A stretch of DNA of 64,000 bases from Paragyromitra xinjiangensis (lineage: Eukaryota; Ascomycota; Pezizomycetes; Pezizales; Discinaceae). The notes beneath the pieces were generated by a model. The model saw only the letters and a list, made by a program, of their open reading frames with translations. It was not told the origin of the DNA and ran no database searches. Location of the stretch: the NCBI GenBank assembly GCA_038503065.1, contig JBCAMK010000019.1, positions 744,001-808,000 of the forward strand, written 5' to 3'. A program made the position numbers and the translations under genes. The first letter of the stretch is position 1; each line of letters begins with the position of its first letter. Shown piece after piece: positions 62,706 to 64,000 of this stretch.

Positions 62706-64000
62706 CGGCTCCCTACTCGAGTACCATTTGGCAAAGTATATTGAAAGCGATATGTATGGCGTTATTTTGGAGAAGATATCCAGCGTAAATAGTTAGGTAA
62801 TTTGTCTGTATATATGGTTTTCTGGTTTTGGTTCTGAAATTTATTTGTTATTGGGTTTATGTTTCATAGATACGATTGGATGAGTAACATGAAGAATTTA
62901 GTTTGCAAATTTGGAGTTCAACGTGGTGAGTATCAATATGTTGAAGGAGGCAATTTAATGATGAAATGGAGGCTGGGCAATTTCGGTGGCATAATCCAAC
63001 TGGGCAGATGGCTTGATAGCCAAAGTATAGGTAAGGCTGACAACGGTAACTGTCGGGAAAATATATGCACACGAGAAAGTAGTGGTGGAGAGCAATGCAT
63101 ACGGTGTGGGTGGGCGGGTGTGGAGGAGTCACGTCTTCGATGATCCTGCATTGCTAATAGAGAAATAACTACATGTAGGGCCCAGTGATGGAACATGATT
63201 TGAAACGCGGATACGACGAACCATGTGTCATGCAGGAGATCAAGTAGGAATGGTAGGATGTACTCTATAACTTCATGATGGAGATGTTGACGGGTCATAT
63301 ATGATAGTATCGGCAACAGTGTTGGATACAAGGGAGCTGCTTGAACTGGATGGCTTCCTTCACGGTGCCTTAAAGTCATCCTAAGCATGGGTCATTTTCC
63401 GAATCACTTACTCTTTCACTTTCATTCATGGATATTTTATCCAAATATTCCAATCTGTCCAATCACAGCCACTCCGTTATACCTAAACATACATCATAAA
63501 TACAAAGGTAAATTGAGTTGATCATGGTCATAAATTGTCACTCGGAACTACTGGCCCAATGGGAAATCTTCCTGGTAATAAGAAACTAGCCTGAACTAGC
63601 CAGTTGCGAATGGCCCCCCAAAATCCAGAAATGGTTGCTAAGTATCAGGAATTGCTGCTCTAGTTAATCGCTTGCTTTCCTGGTAGAGTGATTTCAATTA
63701 AATATTTAAGCCTAGTCTAGCCTAACTCGGGCCAGTTTCTTACTGAGATAATATGGTACTATTGAAAAAAGAGGCTTCCGAAGACGGCGAGATGTTTGAT
63801 ACCCGAAAACTAATTTACATCAAGGTAAAAGAAGGATCCGTACAAGAAATTCGAACACAGTAGATACTTAAAGTTTAACGAAAAAAAGACCCTCTGATGC
63901 ACTGTGTTTTGAATTTTACCTCCCCATTTCCTCCACGATACGGCTTCCAGCATAGCGATTACCAGTCGATTACTCTCTCAGGGAAGAACTCATCTATGAG
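62706..64000. other. 3' flank of PKA, no gene seen
   Basis: 1.3 kb to the window edge without a recognisable coding region. The overlapping frames at 62857-63388 on both strands lack conserved features. Confidence 0.45.

Overview
The window is nuclear DNA of a filamentous ascomycete (Pezizomycotina). Genes are split by short introns (mostly 50-100 nt) with GTAAGT/GTGAGT-type donors, CTAAC-like branch points and CAG/TAG acceptors. The gene set (Snu66, Spt8, Vms1, Yra1, Rsr1/Krev-1, Rom2-type RhoGEF, PKA, a Hrr1/SAD-3-like RNAi helicase, leucine catabolism) is typical of such fungi. The intron-rich Rsr1 and PKA genes hint at an early-diverging class such as Pezizomycetes; that is inference only. 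No rRNA, convincing tRNA, CRISPR or bacterial-style operon was seen.

Layout, left to right: SNU66 (+, 568-2748) and ADE12 (+, 3334-4846); a large ZNFX1/Hrr1/SAD-3-type helicase (-, 6553-12597); SPT8 (+, 13336-15504); a tiny hairpin insertion and a possible small secreted protein (-, 16228-16707); VMS1 (-, 17630-19548) divergent from a BAR-SH3 protein (+, 20652-23047); a 465-bp hAT-type MITE (23305-23769); YRA1 (+, 24094-25925) with one unusually long intron; IVD (-, 27087-28533) divergent from MCC beta (+, 28817-30901); a 4.9-kb gene-poor stretch; RSR1 (-, 35770-37048); an MFS transporter (-, 38577-40578); a MARVEL protein (-, 42737-43349); MCC alpha (-, 43995-46449); an acidic hypothetical protein (+, 47134-47930); a DUF4336 protein (-, 48296-49194); a 4.2-kb gene-poor stretch; a short Cys-rich gene (-, 53388-53837); ROM2-type RhoGEF (-, 55375-59359) divergent from a PKA catalytic subunit (+, 60918-62705).

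Functional links: IVD and both subunits of 3-methylcrotonyl-CoA carboxylase carry out consecutive mitochondrial steps of leucine breakdown, and all three lie within 19.4 kb. IVD and MCC beta share a 283-bp divergent promoter; MCC alpha is separated from them by three unrelated genes. RSR1, ROM2 and the BAR-SH3 protein all act at sites of polarised growth but are not adjacent. SNU66, YRA1, SPT8 and the helicase are gene-expression factors, again without obvious clustering.

The observations most worth following are: two short inverted-repeat insertions with clean target-site duplications (8 bp and 9 bp); the long Tyr/Gly/Gln/Arg repeat tail on the RNAi-type helicase; very small exons in RSR1 and PKA; a stop-free in-frame 63-nt intron in the MARVEL gene; the long YRA1 intron; and two small Cys-containing orphan genes. 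I did not find a wholly new multi-gene system. Gene models were spliced by eye; internal frames agree across all junctions, but exact starts and a few weak donors remain open.
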